NCBI GenBank assembly: GCA_945878865.1
Contig: CAMCUD010000001.1
Span: 62,001-126,000 of the forward strand
Reading direction: 5' to 3'
DNA from: Bifidobacterium breve
GTDB lineage: Bacteria > Actinomycetota > Thermoleophilia > Solirubrobacterales > Solirubrobacteraceae
Length of the DNA stretch: 64,000 nt
The notes beneath the pieces were generated by a model. The model was not told the origin of the DNA, did not search any database, and worked only from the letters and a program-made list of their open reading frames with translations. This document shows, piece after piece, positions 50,075 to 58,965 of the stretch; within the stretch, counting starts at the first letter, position 1, and every line of letters starts with the position of its first letter. A program made the position numbers and the translations under genes.

Positions 50075-52861
50075 TCAGGCGAGGACGCCGCTCAGCTCCC
50101 GCCGGGAGCGGATGCCGAGCTTGCGGTACGCGTTCGTCAGGTGGACCTCGACGGTCTTCGGCGTGACATAGAGCTGCTGCGCGATCTCGCGGTTCGCGCT
50201 GCCGGCGGCGGCGAGGTCGACGACCCGCCGTTCGCTCGGCGTCAGCGACTCCACGCCCGCGAGCGCGTCGGTGCGCGGCCGCGCGCCGGCGGCATGCAGC
50301 TCGGAGCGCACGGACTCCGCCAGGGCATGGGCGTCGCATGCGCCGGCGAGTTCGAGCGCGCGGCGCAGCGGGTCGCGCGCCTCGGACGGGCGGCGGGCCC
50401 GCCGCAGCGCGCCCCCGAGTGCCGCGAGCGCCTTCGCCCGCTCCAGCCGCGCCGACGACGTCTCGAGGACGGCGACGGCCTCCTCGAGCGTCTCCAGCCC
50501 GTCCTCGCGCTGGATCGTCCCGAGCACGCGGAGCGCGGCGCCCACCGTGCCCGGGGCGCCCCAGTCCCGCGCCTTGACGAGCCACGCCTCCGCCGCCTCA
50601 CGCGCCTCGTCACGGCGATCGAGCCGGTCCAGGGCGAGGGCTCGCAGCAGCGGCCACTGGTAGTCGATGGGATGCGTCACCCACGCCGACCGCGCGGCAA
50701 GCTCGTCGCAGGCCCGCAGCGCGTCTTCCGGACGGCCCTGCGCGAGCCACAGCGCCGCGCGGCCGTGCAACCAGACGAAGGAAGGCAGCGAGTCGTCCTG
50801 CGGGTGCGGCATGTCGGCGAGGTGCCGCTCGGCCGCATCGAGCTCGCCCTGCTCGACGAGCAGCACCGCGAGGTACCCGCCGCTGACGGCCATGACGGTG
50901 TCGCTGTACCCCCACTGACGCAGCTCGCCGATCCCCGCCTCGAACTCCGCGCGCGCCTGCGCGAGGTCGCCGCGGCGCAGCAACGCGTGGCCGTACCACG
51001 TGTGGATGGTCGAGCTGCCGAGCAGCGAACCCGTGCGGTACGCGTCAGCCTGGTTGGCCTGCCACATGTCGATGACGGCGTCGTGCTCGGCGCAGTGCAG
51101 CGCGATAAACGGCGCGACGGCGATGAGCGGGTCGTCGGAGATCCGCAGCCCGCCCTCGCGCAGCAGCCACAGCGCGAGCTCAGAGACTTCCTCGGCGCTG
51201 CCGCCCGTGTGCGACCACACGTACGTCGCGAACGCCGTCAGCAGCAGCGCGCCGACGCCACCCTCGGGCTGCCGCCGATACGGCGCGAGCGCGGTCAGGA
51301 TCTGCGGGTCGCTGACCCCGAAGATCGCGGTCACGCCCTCGACGGCCCGCAGTCCGCAGCGGGCGTCCTCCCCCGCCTCGTCGTCCGGCAGGGCGGCCAT
51401 CGCCGCGCGCGCGACCTCGCCCGCCTCGGCGGGATCGCCCGTGAAGATGAGCGTGCGCGCCAGTGCCTGGGCGATCTCCGCCCGGGCGAGCGGATCGGCC
51501 GCGCCGGCGAGGATCTCGCGCAGATGCTCGGCGGCGCCGGGCCCGCTCGTCTGCGCCTCGATGAACGCGAGCTCCTGCAGCACCTCGATGCGCCGCGCCG
51601 GCTCCGGTGGCTCGTCCAGCGCGCGCCGGAACTGCGCTACAGCGCCGTCGGGCGCGCCCCGGCTCACGGCGTCACGACCGGCCTCCACGAGGGTGTCGAC
51701 GACCCACGCCTCACCGCGCGGGGGCGCGAGCAGCAGCTGCGTGGCGACCTGTTGCGGCGGCGCGCCGGCGCCGCGCAGGACGTCCGCCGCAGCCGCATGC
51801 AGCAGCTCGCGCTCGGCTGGCGGGACCTCCTGGTAGACGGCGTCGCGCACCAGCGGGTGGACGAAGTCCAGCGGCGGCTCGGGGCGGAGGATCTCCGCGC
51901 GGATGAGCGCGCCGGTCGCCTCGGCGACGTCGTGCGCCTCCAGCCCGGCCAGCCGCGACACCATCGTGGGTGCCGCCTGGTCACCGAGGACGGCGACGGC
52001 GCGTGCGACCGACGAGGCGTCGGGCGACAGGCGCGCGAGCCGCAGCAGCACGGTCCGCGACACCGCGCGTGGCGCGATCTGGCGGACCATCTCGACCTGG
52101 TCGGCCTGCGGCGCGACACCGTCGGCGGCCAGCGCGATGAGCAGCTGGCGCAGCAGCAGCGGGTTGCCGCCCGTCGCTCGGTGGCACGCCGCGACGAAGG
52201 GCGGCTCGCCCGGGCCGATCCGCTCGGCCAGCAGCGTCCCCACCGCGTCGACGCTGAGCGGGCGCGGGCGCAGCGGCGTGACGGCAGGGTCCTGCGCGAT
52301 CTCCGCCAGGAGCGCGGGATCGACGCCGGGCTCGGAGCTGCGCAGCGTCGCGGCGACGAGGATCGGCGCGCCCTCGAGCCGTCGGGCCAGGTACGCGAGG
52401 AAGCGCAGCGAGGGCCGATCGACCCAGTGCAGGTCGTCGACGGCCAGCACCAGCGGCTGCTCCTCGGCGAGGTTCAGCGCCAGCCAGTACAGCCCATGCA
52501 GCACCGCGAACGACGCGCCACCGGACTGGGTCTGCCCGGTCGGCGCGCCGAGCACGTCGCGCGCAGGCGCCGCCGCCCCGGCGAACACCCGGCCGGCGAG
52601 CTCGTCATCCGCCAGCAGGCCCTCGAACAGCTGGCGCACCACCCCGAACGGGAACGCCCCCTCGAGCTCGCCGCCACGGGCGCTGAGTACCCGCACGCGC
52701 GTGCCGGCCCGGCGGCGCACCTCGGCCAGCACGCGGGTCTTGCCGATGCCGGCGGGCCCCTCGATCAGGAGGAACCGCCCTTCCCCGGCGGCGGCGTCAC
52801 CGACGAGGTCGTCGACGATTCCCAGTTCGTCGTCGCGCTCGAGAAGGTCTGCGTCGGCCAT
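50075..52861 (-). CDS. LuxR-family LAL regulator 1 (AAA ATPase plus HTH)
   Basis: A 928-residue regulator. The N-terminal ATPase has Walker A GPAGIGKTRVLAEV and Walker B LVLAVDDLHWVDRPSLRFL, with the NPLLLRQLL sensor block. A long helical TPR-like middle part follows, and the C-terminal LuxR HTH has LTPSERRVVDLAAAGSANRE and LYVTPKTVEVHLTNAYRKLG. Such proteins bind a ligand and activate transcription. It is closely related to the two genes upstream. A 31-base gap separates it from copy 2. Ligand and targets are unknown. Confidence 0.93.
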   Translation of the reverse strand: MADADLLERDDELGIVDDLVGDAAAGEGRFLLIEGPAGIGKTRVLAEVRRRAGTRVRVLSARGGELEGAFPFGVVRQLFEGLLADDELAGRVFAGAAAPARDVLGAPTGQTQSGGASFAVLHGLYWLALNLAEEQPLVLAVDDLHWVDRPSLRFLAYLARRLEGAPILVAATLRSSEPGVDPALLAEIAQDPAVTPLRPRPLSVDAVGTLLAERIGPGEPPFVAACHRATGGNPLLLRQLLIALAADGVAPQADQVEMVRQIAPRAVSRTVLLRLARLSPDASSVARAVAVLGDQAAPTMVSRLAGLEAHDVAEATGALIRAEILRPEPPLDFVHPLVRDAVYQEVPPAERELLHAAAADVLRGAGAPPQQVATQLLLAPPRGEAWVVDTLVEAGRDAVSRGAPDGAVAQFRRALDEPPEPARRIEVLQELAFIEAQTSGPGAAEHLREILAGAADPLARAEIAQALARTLIFTGDPAEAGEVARAAMAALPDDEAGEDARCGLRAVEGVTAIFGVSDPQILTALAPYRRQPEGGVGALLLTAFATYVWSHTGGSAEEVSELALWLLREGGLRISDDPLIAVAPFIALHCAEHDAVIDMWQANQADAYRTGSLLGSSTIHTWYGHALLRRGDLAQARAEFEAGIGELRQWGYSDTVMAVSGGYLAVLLVEQGELDAAERHLADMPHPQDDSLPSFVWLHGRAALWLAQGRPEDALRACDELAARSAWVTHPIDYQWPLLRALALDRLDRRDEAREAAEAWLVKARDWGAPGTVGAALRVLGTIQREDGLETLEEAVAVLETSSARLERAKALAALGGALRRARRPSEARDPLRRALELAGACDAHALAESVRSELHAAGARPRTDALAGVESLTPSERRVVDLAAAGSANREIAQQLYVTPKTVEVHLTNAYRKLGIRSRRELSGVLA

Positions 52862-52892
52862 CGGTCTGGATCGTACGTCGTGTCCGGCGTGG

Positions 52893-55682
52893 TCAGACGG
52901 CCGGCTGCAACGCGCTGCCGAGCTCGCGGCGGGAGCGCACGCCCAGCTTGCGGTACGCGTTCGTGAGATGGACCTCGACGGTCTTTGGCGTGACGAACAG
53001 CGCCTGCGCGATCTCCCGATTGGCCTGCCCCGCCGCCGCGAGATCCACGACGCGCCGCTCGCTCGGCGTCAGCGACTCCACGCCGGACATCGCCTCGGAG
53101 CGCGGGCGCGCGCCGGCGGCCTGCAGCTCGGTGCGGATCTCCTTGGCGACGGCGCCCGCGTCACACGCCGCCGCGAGCTCCAGCGCCCGGCGCAGCGGTT
53201 CGCGGGCGTCCGCGACGCGGCGCGCCCGGCGCAGCGCCCCACCGAGCGCCGCAAGCGCCCGGGCGCGCTCCAGCCGCGCCGAGGAGCCCTCCAGCACGGC
53301 GACGGCCTCCTCGAGCCGCGGCAGTCCCTCCTCGCGCTCGAGCTGCCCGAGGATCCGCAGCGCCGCGCCGACGGTTCCCGGAGCGCCCCAGGCGCGGGCG
53401 ACCTCGAGCCAGGCCGTCGCCACCTCGATCGCCTCATCCGTCCGCCCCAGGCGATCCAGCGCCTGTGCGCGGACGGCCGGCCAGGGCCAGCCGATCGGAG
53501 CGGGCATGTACAGCGCCCGGCGCTCGCCCTCCAGGCACGCCTCGACGGCGGCCTCGGCGTCGCCCTGCGCGAGCGCGAGCTCGGCCCGCGCGTGGAGAAA
53601 CGCGAAGACCGGCGTCGAGGCGTCGGGCGGAAGACGCAGCGCCCGCATGCGGCGGTCGGCCTCGTCGAGCTCGCCCTGGGCGACAAGCACGGTCGCCAGC
53701 CACGCCGTCGCGATGAGCTGAACGGTCTCGCTGTAGCCCCACCGCGCGACCTGCTCGATGCCGATCTCGAGCTCCTCCCGCGCCTGGGCGAGGTCGCCAC
53801 GGCGCAGCAGCGCGTGCCCGTACCAGTTGTGCATCGACGCGCTCTCCATGAGCGACCCCGAACGGAACGCGTCGGCCCGCGCGGCGTCCCAGATCTCCAG
53901 CACCTCGTCGCGCTCGGCGCAGTGCAGCGGGTAGAACGCGGCCGCCGCGATGAGCGGGTCGTCGGCGTGGCGCAAGCGGCCGAGCGCCCGGAGCGCGAGC
54001 GCGCACACCTCGTCGGCCGGGCCGCCGCTGTAGGACCACTGCATCGCCGTGATCGCCGCCAGCAGCGCCTCGCCGAGCGTCGCGCACGGCAGATCGCGGT
54101 GGCGCGACAGGCGCGTCAGGACCTCCGGGTCGCCGACCCCGAAGTGCACGCACGTGGCCTCGAGCGCGAGCAGCCCGAGGCGGGCGTCGCCGTCGTCGGG
54201 CGGAAGCTCCTCGAGCGCCGCCTGGCAGACCGCCAGCCCGTCCTTCGGGTGACCGGTGAAGACGAGCGTGCGCGAGAGCGCCTGCGCGGTCTGCGCCCGC
54301 GCCTCGGCGTTGGCGGGCGGGGTCGCGTCGAGCACCTGGCGCAGCAGCCCGGCCGCGCCGTCCGCGGTCACCTGCGCCTCGGTGAAGGCGAGTTCGCGCA
54401 GCAGCTCCGCGCGCTGCTCGGGCGCCGGCGGCTCGTCGAGCGCGCGTCGGAGGTACGCCACCGCGCCGTCGGGCGCCCCGCGGGCGATCGCGTCGCGCCC
54501 GGCCTGGATCGCCGCCGCGGCTGCCCACGGCGCGCCTGCGGGCGGCGTGAGCAGGAGCTGGTTGGCCACCTGCTCGGGCGCGGCGCCCAGCTCCGCGAGC
54601 AGCTCGGCGGCCCGCGCATGCAGCCGTTCGCGTTCTGCGGGGGTGATGTCCTGGTAGATCGCGTCGCGGATGAGGGGATGGACGAAGACGAACGGGCTCT
54701 CCGGCGCGAGGAGCTCGGCTCGCACGAGCGCCTCGGTCGCCGCGACGACGCCGTCCTCGTCGAGCCCGCCGAGCGCGCCGACCGCCCGGGGCGTGGCGGC
54801 GTCGCCGAGCACCGCGACCGCGCGCGCCGCGTCGGCGGCCGCTCGGTCGAGCCGCGCGAGCCGCAGCAGGACCGTTCGGGCCACCGCCCGCGGTGCGACC
54901 TGCGCCACCGCAGCCGCCTGCTCGGCGTCCGGGCGCACCCCGTCGGTGGCGAGCGCCCCGAGCAGCTGCCGGAGCAGCAGCGGGTTGCCGCCCGTCGCCT
55001 CGTGGCAGGCGCCGACGAACGCCGGGGCGGCCTCGGCGCCGAGGCGCTCGGCGATCAGCCCCGCGACCCCCTCGACACTCAAGGGCCGCGGGCGGACCGC
55101 CTGCGCGTCCGGGTCCTGGACGAGTTCGCCGAGAAGCACCGGATCGATGCCCGGCTCAGCGCTGCGCAGCGTCGCGGCGACGAGCACGGGCGCGCCCTCG
55201 AGCCGGCGCACCAGGTACGCGAGGAAGCGCAGCGACGGGCGATCCACCCAGTGCAGGTCATCGACGGCCAGCACCAGCGGCTGCTCCTCGGCGAGGTTCA
55301 GCGCCAGCCAATACAGCCCATGCAGCACCGCGAACGACGCGCCACCCGACTGCGTCTCGCCCGTCGGCCCGCCGAGCACGTCGCGCGCCGGCGCCGCCGC
55401 CCCGGCGAACACCCGGCCGGCGAGCTCGTCATCCGCCAGGACGCCCTCGAACAGCTGGCGCACCACCCCGAACGGGAACGCGCCCTCCAGCTCGCCGCCG
55501 CGTGCGGTCAGCACCTTCATCCGCCGGCCCGCGCGCTCGCGCACCTCGGCGAGCACCCGGCTCTTGCCGATGCCGGCCGGCCCTTCGACCAGGAGGAACC
55601 GCCCCTCGCCGGCCGCGGCGTCGGCCAGCGCCGTCTCGACGACCGCGAGCTCGGCGTCGCGCTCCACCAGGCCGCCGGTCAT
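52893..55682 (-). CDS. LuxR-family LAL regulator 2
   Basis: A 929-residue paralogue of copies 1 and 3. Walker A is GPAGIGKSRVLAEV, Walker B LVLAVDDLHWVD, and the C-terminal HTH is LTPSERRVVDLAAAGQANRE and LFVTPKTVEVHLTNAYRKLG. The real start is the ATG at 55682 (MTGGLVERDAELAVVE), which overlaps the stop codon of copy 3 as ATGA; the ORF-track start is a read-through in another gene. At the DNA level the ATPase part is nearly identical to copy 1 while the HTH part is closer to copy 3, which suggests gene conversion. Confidence 0.93.
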   Translation of the reverse strand: MTGGLVERDAELAVVETALADAAAGEGRFLLVEGPAGIGKSRVLAEVRERAGRRMKVLTARGGELEGAFPFGVVRQLFEGVLADDELAGRVFAGAAAPARDVLGGPTGETQSGGASFAVLHGLYWLALNLAEEQPLVLAVDDLHWVDRPSLRFLAYLVRRLEGAPVLVAATLRSAEPGIDPVLLGELVQDPDAQAVRPRPLSVEGVAGLIAERLGAEAAPAFVGACHEATGGNPLLLRQLLGALATDGVRPDAEQAAAVAQVAPRAVARTVLLRLARLDRAAADAARAVAVLGDAATPRAVGALGGLDEDGVVAATEALVRAELLAPESPFVFVHPLIRDAIYQDITPAERERLHARAAELLAELGAAPEQVANQLLLTPPAGAPWAAAAAIQAGRDAIARGAPDGAVAYLRRALDEPPAPEQRAELLRELAFTEAQVTADGAAGLLRQVLDATPPANAEARAQTAQALSRTLVFTGHPKDGLAVCQAALEELPPDDGDARLGLLALEATCVHFGVGDPEVLTRLSRHRDLPCATLGEALLAAITAMQWSYSGGPADEVCALALRALGRLRHADDPLIAAAAFYPLHCAERDEVLEIWDAARADAFRSGSLMESASMHNWYGHALLRRGDLAQAREELEIGIEQVARWGYSETVQLIATAWLATVLVAQGELDEADRRMRALRLPPDASTPVFAFLHARAELALAQGDAEAAVEACLEGERRALYMPAPIGWPWPAVRAQALDRLGRTDEAIEVATAWLEVARAWGAPGTVGAALRILGQLEREEGLPRLEEAVAVLEGSSARLERARALAALGGALRRARRVADAREPLRRALELAAACDAGAVAKEIRTELQAAGARPRSEAMSGVESLTPSERRVVDLAAAGQANREIAQALFVTPKTVEVHLTNAYRKLGVRSRRELGSALQPAV

Positions 55683-58504
55683 GCGCCCGCGAGCACCCCG
55701 CCCAGGTCGCGCCGGGAACGCACGCCCAGCTTGCGGTACGCGTTCGTCAGGTGGACCTCGACGGTCTTCGGCGTGACGAACAGCGCCTGCGCGATCTCCC
55801 GATTGGCCTGCCCCGCCGCCGCGAGATCCACCACCCGCCGCTCGCTCGGCGTCAGCGACTCGACCCCCGACAGCGCCTCGGAGCGCGGCCGCGCGCCCGA
55901 GGCGTGCAGCTCCGTCCGGACCGTCTCCACCAGCGCGGTCGCCCCGCACGTCGACGCGAGTTCGAGCGCCCGCCGCAGCGGCTCTCGCGCCTCGCTGGGC
56001 TGGCGCAGGCGCCGCAGCGCCGCACCGTATGCGGCCAGTGCCTTGGCCTCCTCGAGCTTCGCGCCCTCGTAGCCGCGCAGCATCTCCGTGGCCTCGCGCA
56101 GCCGCTCGAGGCCGGCCTCGCCCTCGAGCTCGCCGAGCACGCGCAGCGCCGGCCCCGTGAGCATCGGGGCGCCCCAGATCCGGGCGACCTCGAGCTCCTT
56201 GTGCGCCGCGGCCAGCGCCTCGTCGGCGCGGCCGAGACGGTGCAGCGCCTGGGCCTCGAGGCCGAACCACATGTGGTCGACCGGGTAGCGGACCCACGAC
56301 CGGGCGTGCAGCTGCTCGGCCCAGGCCAGCGCGCGCTCGGGGTCCCCGGCCGCGAGCTCGAGCGCCATGCTCGCGCGCAGCCAGAAGAACACGCTCGTGC
56401 CGTTCAGGCCGGGGTCGGAGACCGCCTCCAGCCGCGACCGCGCGGCGTCGAGCTCGCCGCGCTCGACGTGGATCGACGCGATGTGGGCCGCCGGGTAGAT
56501 GAGCGCCGCGTCGCTGAACCCCCAGCGCGAGAGGCTCTCGAAGGAGTCCAGGAGCATCGCCTGCGCCTCCTCCAGCTCTCCGCGGCGGTAGAGCGTGTAG
56601 CCGTACCAGAGGTGGATCGTGGCGTAGACCATGAGCGACCCGGAGCGATGTGCCTCAGCCCGGAACCGATCCCAGACGACGAGCACGTCGTCGCGGCCGG
56701 CGGCGACGAGCGTGTTCATCGCAGCGACGGAGATCAGTGCCGGGTCAAAGGCCACCATCTGGCCGTCAAGCAGGGAATCCAGACAGACCGGTGCGCACTG
56801 CTCGGCGGACCCGCCGTCGTAGGACCACGCGTACCCGGCCATCGACTGCAGGAGCCGGGTGCCCACCCCAGCCCCGGGGATCACGCGCCGGTAGGGCGCC
56901 AGCGCGTCGAGCGACGCCGGGTCGCCCGCGCCGAAGAAGACCGTCATCGGCAGCAGGGCCTCGAGCGAGCGGCGGACCTCCTCGTGCTCGTCGCCGAGGT
57001 CCGCGATCGCGGCGCGGACGACCTGGGCGCACCCTTCCGGGTCACCCGTGAACACCGTCGCGCGCGCGAGCACCTGCGTGATCTCCGCGCGGCGGAGCGG
57101 ATCCTCGACGAAGGTCAGCGCCTCGGTGAGGTGCTCGACCGTGCCCGGCCCGTTCGCCCCCGCCTCGGCCATGCCGAGCTCGAGGAGCACGCCGGGGCGC
57201 TCGTCGGGCGCCGGCGGCTCCTCCAGCGCGCGCGCCAGGTACGCCACGGCGCTGTCGGGCGCACCGCGGGTCAGCGCCGCGTTGGCCGCCTGCCGGCACG
57301 CCCCCACGACCCATGCCTCACCGCGCGGCGGGCAGAGCAGGAGCTGCGCGGCCGCCTGCTCGGGTGGGGCGCCGCGCTCGGCCAGCAGCTGCGCAGCCCG
57401 GGCGTGCAGCAAGTCGCGCTCACCCGGGGGCAGGTCCTGGTAGACCGCGTCACGCAGCAGCGGATGGACGAAGCCCAGCGGCGGCTCGGGGCGCAGCAGC
57501 TCCGAGCGGACGAGCTCACCCGTCGCGGCCGCCGCCTGCTCCTCGTCGAGGCCGGCGAGCGCCGCGACGGCGGGCAGCCCCGCGCTCTCGCCCAGCACGG
57601 CGACGGCCCGCGCCACGGCGAACGCGTCCTGCGACCCGCGCGCCAGGCGCGAGAGCACCGTCCGTGAGACCGCGCGCGGCGCGATCTCCCGGACCGTGGC
57701 GACGTGATCGTCGGTCGGCGAGACGGCGTCGGCCGCCAGCGCCTGCAGCAGCTGGCGCAGCAGCAGCGGGTTGCCGCCGGTCGCCTGGCGGCAGGCATCG
57801 AGGAACGCCGACCCCCCTTCTTGGCCGAGTGCCTCGGCGACGAGGCCGCCCACGGCGTCCCGGGTCAGCGGGCGCGGGCGCAGCGACACGGTCATCGGGT
57901 CCTGCGCGATCTCCGCCAGGAGCCCCGGGTCGAGCCCGGGCTCGGCCGTACGCAGCGTCGCGGCGACGAGCACCGGCACGCCCTCGAGGCGCCGGACGAG
58001 GTAGGCGATGAAGCGCAGCGACGGCCGGTCGACCCAGTGCAGGTCGTCGATGGCGAGCACGAGCGGTCGCTCTTCGGCGAGGTTGAGCGCGAGCCAGTAC
58101 AGGCCGTGGAGCACCGAGAACGACGTGTTGCCCTGCGTCATCCCGCCCAACTCCGGCGCGCCGAGCACCGACCGCGCCGAGGCGGCCGCGCCGCGGAACG
58201 CGTGCTCGGCCCGGTCGGGGTCGGCGAGGACGCCCTCGAAGAGCTGCCGGACGATGCCGAACGGGAACGAGCCCTCCAGCTCGCCCGCCCGGGCGGCGAG
58301 CACGGTCGCGGGGCGATCGGCCCGACGGCGCACCTCCGCCAGCAGGCGGCTCTTGCCGATGCCGGCCGGCCCCTCGATGAGCAGCAGCCGCCCCTCCCCG
58401 TCCTGGGTCCCGTCGAGGACGCGCTGGACGACGTCGAGCTCGTCGTCACGCTCCAGAAGGCCGTCGATCACGGGCGAATCGTACGGTGTGCTCAGGGCTT
58501 CCAT
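55679..58504 (-). CDS. LuxR-family LAL regulator 3
   Basis: A 941-residue regulator with Walker A GPAGIGKSRLLAEV, Walker B LVLAIDDLHWVD and a C-terminal LuxR HTH. It is the most divergent of the three in the ATPase part. The start at 58504 (MEALSTPYDSPVIDGLLERD) overlaps the end of soxR by 13 bases; a GTG 11 codons later (58471) would give the same N-terminal length as copies 1 and 2. The overlaps indicate that soxR and the three LAL genes are one operon of about 8.9 kb. Confidence 0.92.
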   Translation of the reverse strand: MEALSTPYDSPVIDGLLERDDELDVVQRVLDGTQDGEGRLLLIEGPAGIGKSRLLAEVRRRADRPATVLAARAGELEGSFPFGIVRQLFEGVLADPDRAEHAFRGAAASARSVLGAPELGGMTQGNTSFSVLHGLYWLALNLAEERPLVLAIDDLHWVDRPSLRFIAYLVRRLEGVPVLVAATLRTAEPGLDPGLLAEIAQDPMTVSLRPRPLTRDAVGGLVAEALGQEGGSAFLDACRQATGGNPLLLRQLLQALAADAVSPTDDHVATVREIAPRAVSRTVLSRLARGSQDAFAVARAVAVLGESAGLPAVAALAGLDEEQAAAATGELVRSELLRPEPPLGFVHPLLRDAVYQDLPPGERDLLHARAAQLLAERGAPPEQAAAQLLLCPPRGEAWVVGACRQAANAALTRGAPDSAVAYLARALEEPPAPDERPGVLLELGMAEAGANGPGTVEHLTEALTFVEDPLRRAEITQVLARATVFTGDPEGCAQVVRAAIADLGDEHEEVRRSLEALLPMTVFFGAGDPASLDALAPYRRVIPGAGVGTRLLQSMAGYAWSYDGGSAEQCAPVCLDSLLDGQMVAFDPALISVAAMNTLVAAGRDDVLVVWDRFRAEAHRSGSLMVYATIHLWYGYTLYRRGELEEAQAMLLDSFESLSRWGFSDAALIYPAAHIASIHVERGELDAARSRLEAVSDPGLNGTSVFFWLRASMALELAAGDPERALAWAEQLHARSWVRYPVDHMWFGLEAQALHRLGRADEALAAAHKELEVARIWGAPMLTGPALRVLGELEGEAGLERLREATEMLRGYEGAKLEEAKALAAYGAALRRLRQPSEAREPLRRALELASTCGATALVETVRTELHASGARPRSEALSGVESLTPSERRVVDLAAAGQANREIAQALFVTPKTVEVHLTNAYRKLGVRSRRDLGGVLAGA

Positions 58505-58917
58505 CGCACCGGGCCCGGCCCGGCGTCTGCGACGCGGTCGCCGGGGTTGGCGATCGCGCACCGGTCGAGCGAGAGGCACCCGCAGCCGATGCAGTCGTCC
58601 AGGCTGTCGCGCAGGCGCTCCATCTCGGCGATCCGCTCGTCGATCCGCGCCCGCCACGTCGTCGTGAGCGCCGACCAGTCCCGCCGTGTCGGGGTGCGGT
58701 TGGCGGGCAGCCGCGCGAGCTCCCCGCCGATCTCGGCGAGCGTCAGACCGACGTGCTGGGCGAACGTGATGAACGCGATGCGGCGCAGCACGGATCGGTG
58801 GTAGCGGCGATGCCCCGACGTGCCTGCGCGCTCGGAGGCGATGAGCCCCCGCTCCTCGTAGAACCGCAGGGCCGAAGTTGCAACGCCGGCCCGGGCAGCG
58901 ACCTGGCCGATCGTCAT
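58492..58917 (-). CDS. soxR: Redox-sensing regulator SoxR (MerR family)
   Basis: A 141-residue regulator with a MerR helix-turn-helix (MTIGQVAARAGVATSALRFY, EERGLIASERAG) and a dimerisation helix. The [2Fe-2S] cluster motif C-x2-C-x-C-x5-C is exact (DCIGCGCLSLDRC). I moved the start to the ATG at 58917, the usual SoxR N-terminus with AAGGG upstream; the ORF-track start lies within the operator. In actinobacteria SoxR responds to redox-active compounds and controls a few genes, often a divergent one. Here it is also the first gene of the LAL operon. Confidence 0.94.
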   Translation of the reverse strand: MTIGQVAARAGVATSALRFYEERGLIASERAGTSGHRRYHRSVLRRIAFITFAQHVGLTLAEIGGELARLPANRTPTRRDWSALTTTWRARIDERIAEMERLRDSLDDCIGCGCLSLDRCAIANPGDRVADAGPGPVRWKP

Positions 58918-58927
58918 CAGCTCGCCC

Positions 58928-58956
58928 TTGACTTCAACCATGCTTGAAGTTGTACA
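58928..58956 (+). promoter_or_regulatory. SoxR box and divergent promoter
   Basis: ACTTCAA-ccatgc-TTGAAGT (58931-58950) is a perfect inverted repeat in the form of a SoxR box. For the plus strand it fills the spacer between TTGACT and TGTACA (17 bases), with nine bases from the -10 to the ATG at 58966. Position in the spacer is the usual MerR-family arrangement, although 19 bases are more typical. Confidence 0.75.
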
Positions 58957-58965
58957 CCCTCAGGC

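Noticed and set aside
50141-56072. Long plus-strand ORFs of 941 and 1389 residues opposite the LAL genes
   Set aside because: They are mirror frames of the LAL genes, very rich in Arg, Ala and Gly, without domains, and the minus-strand genes have complete family signatures.
54893-57667. 924-residue plus-strand ORF
   Set aside because: Antisense to LAL genes 2 and 3; no domains and low-complexity Arg/Pro/Ala sequence.
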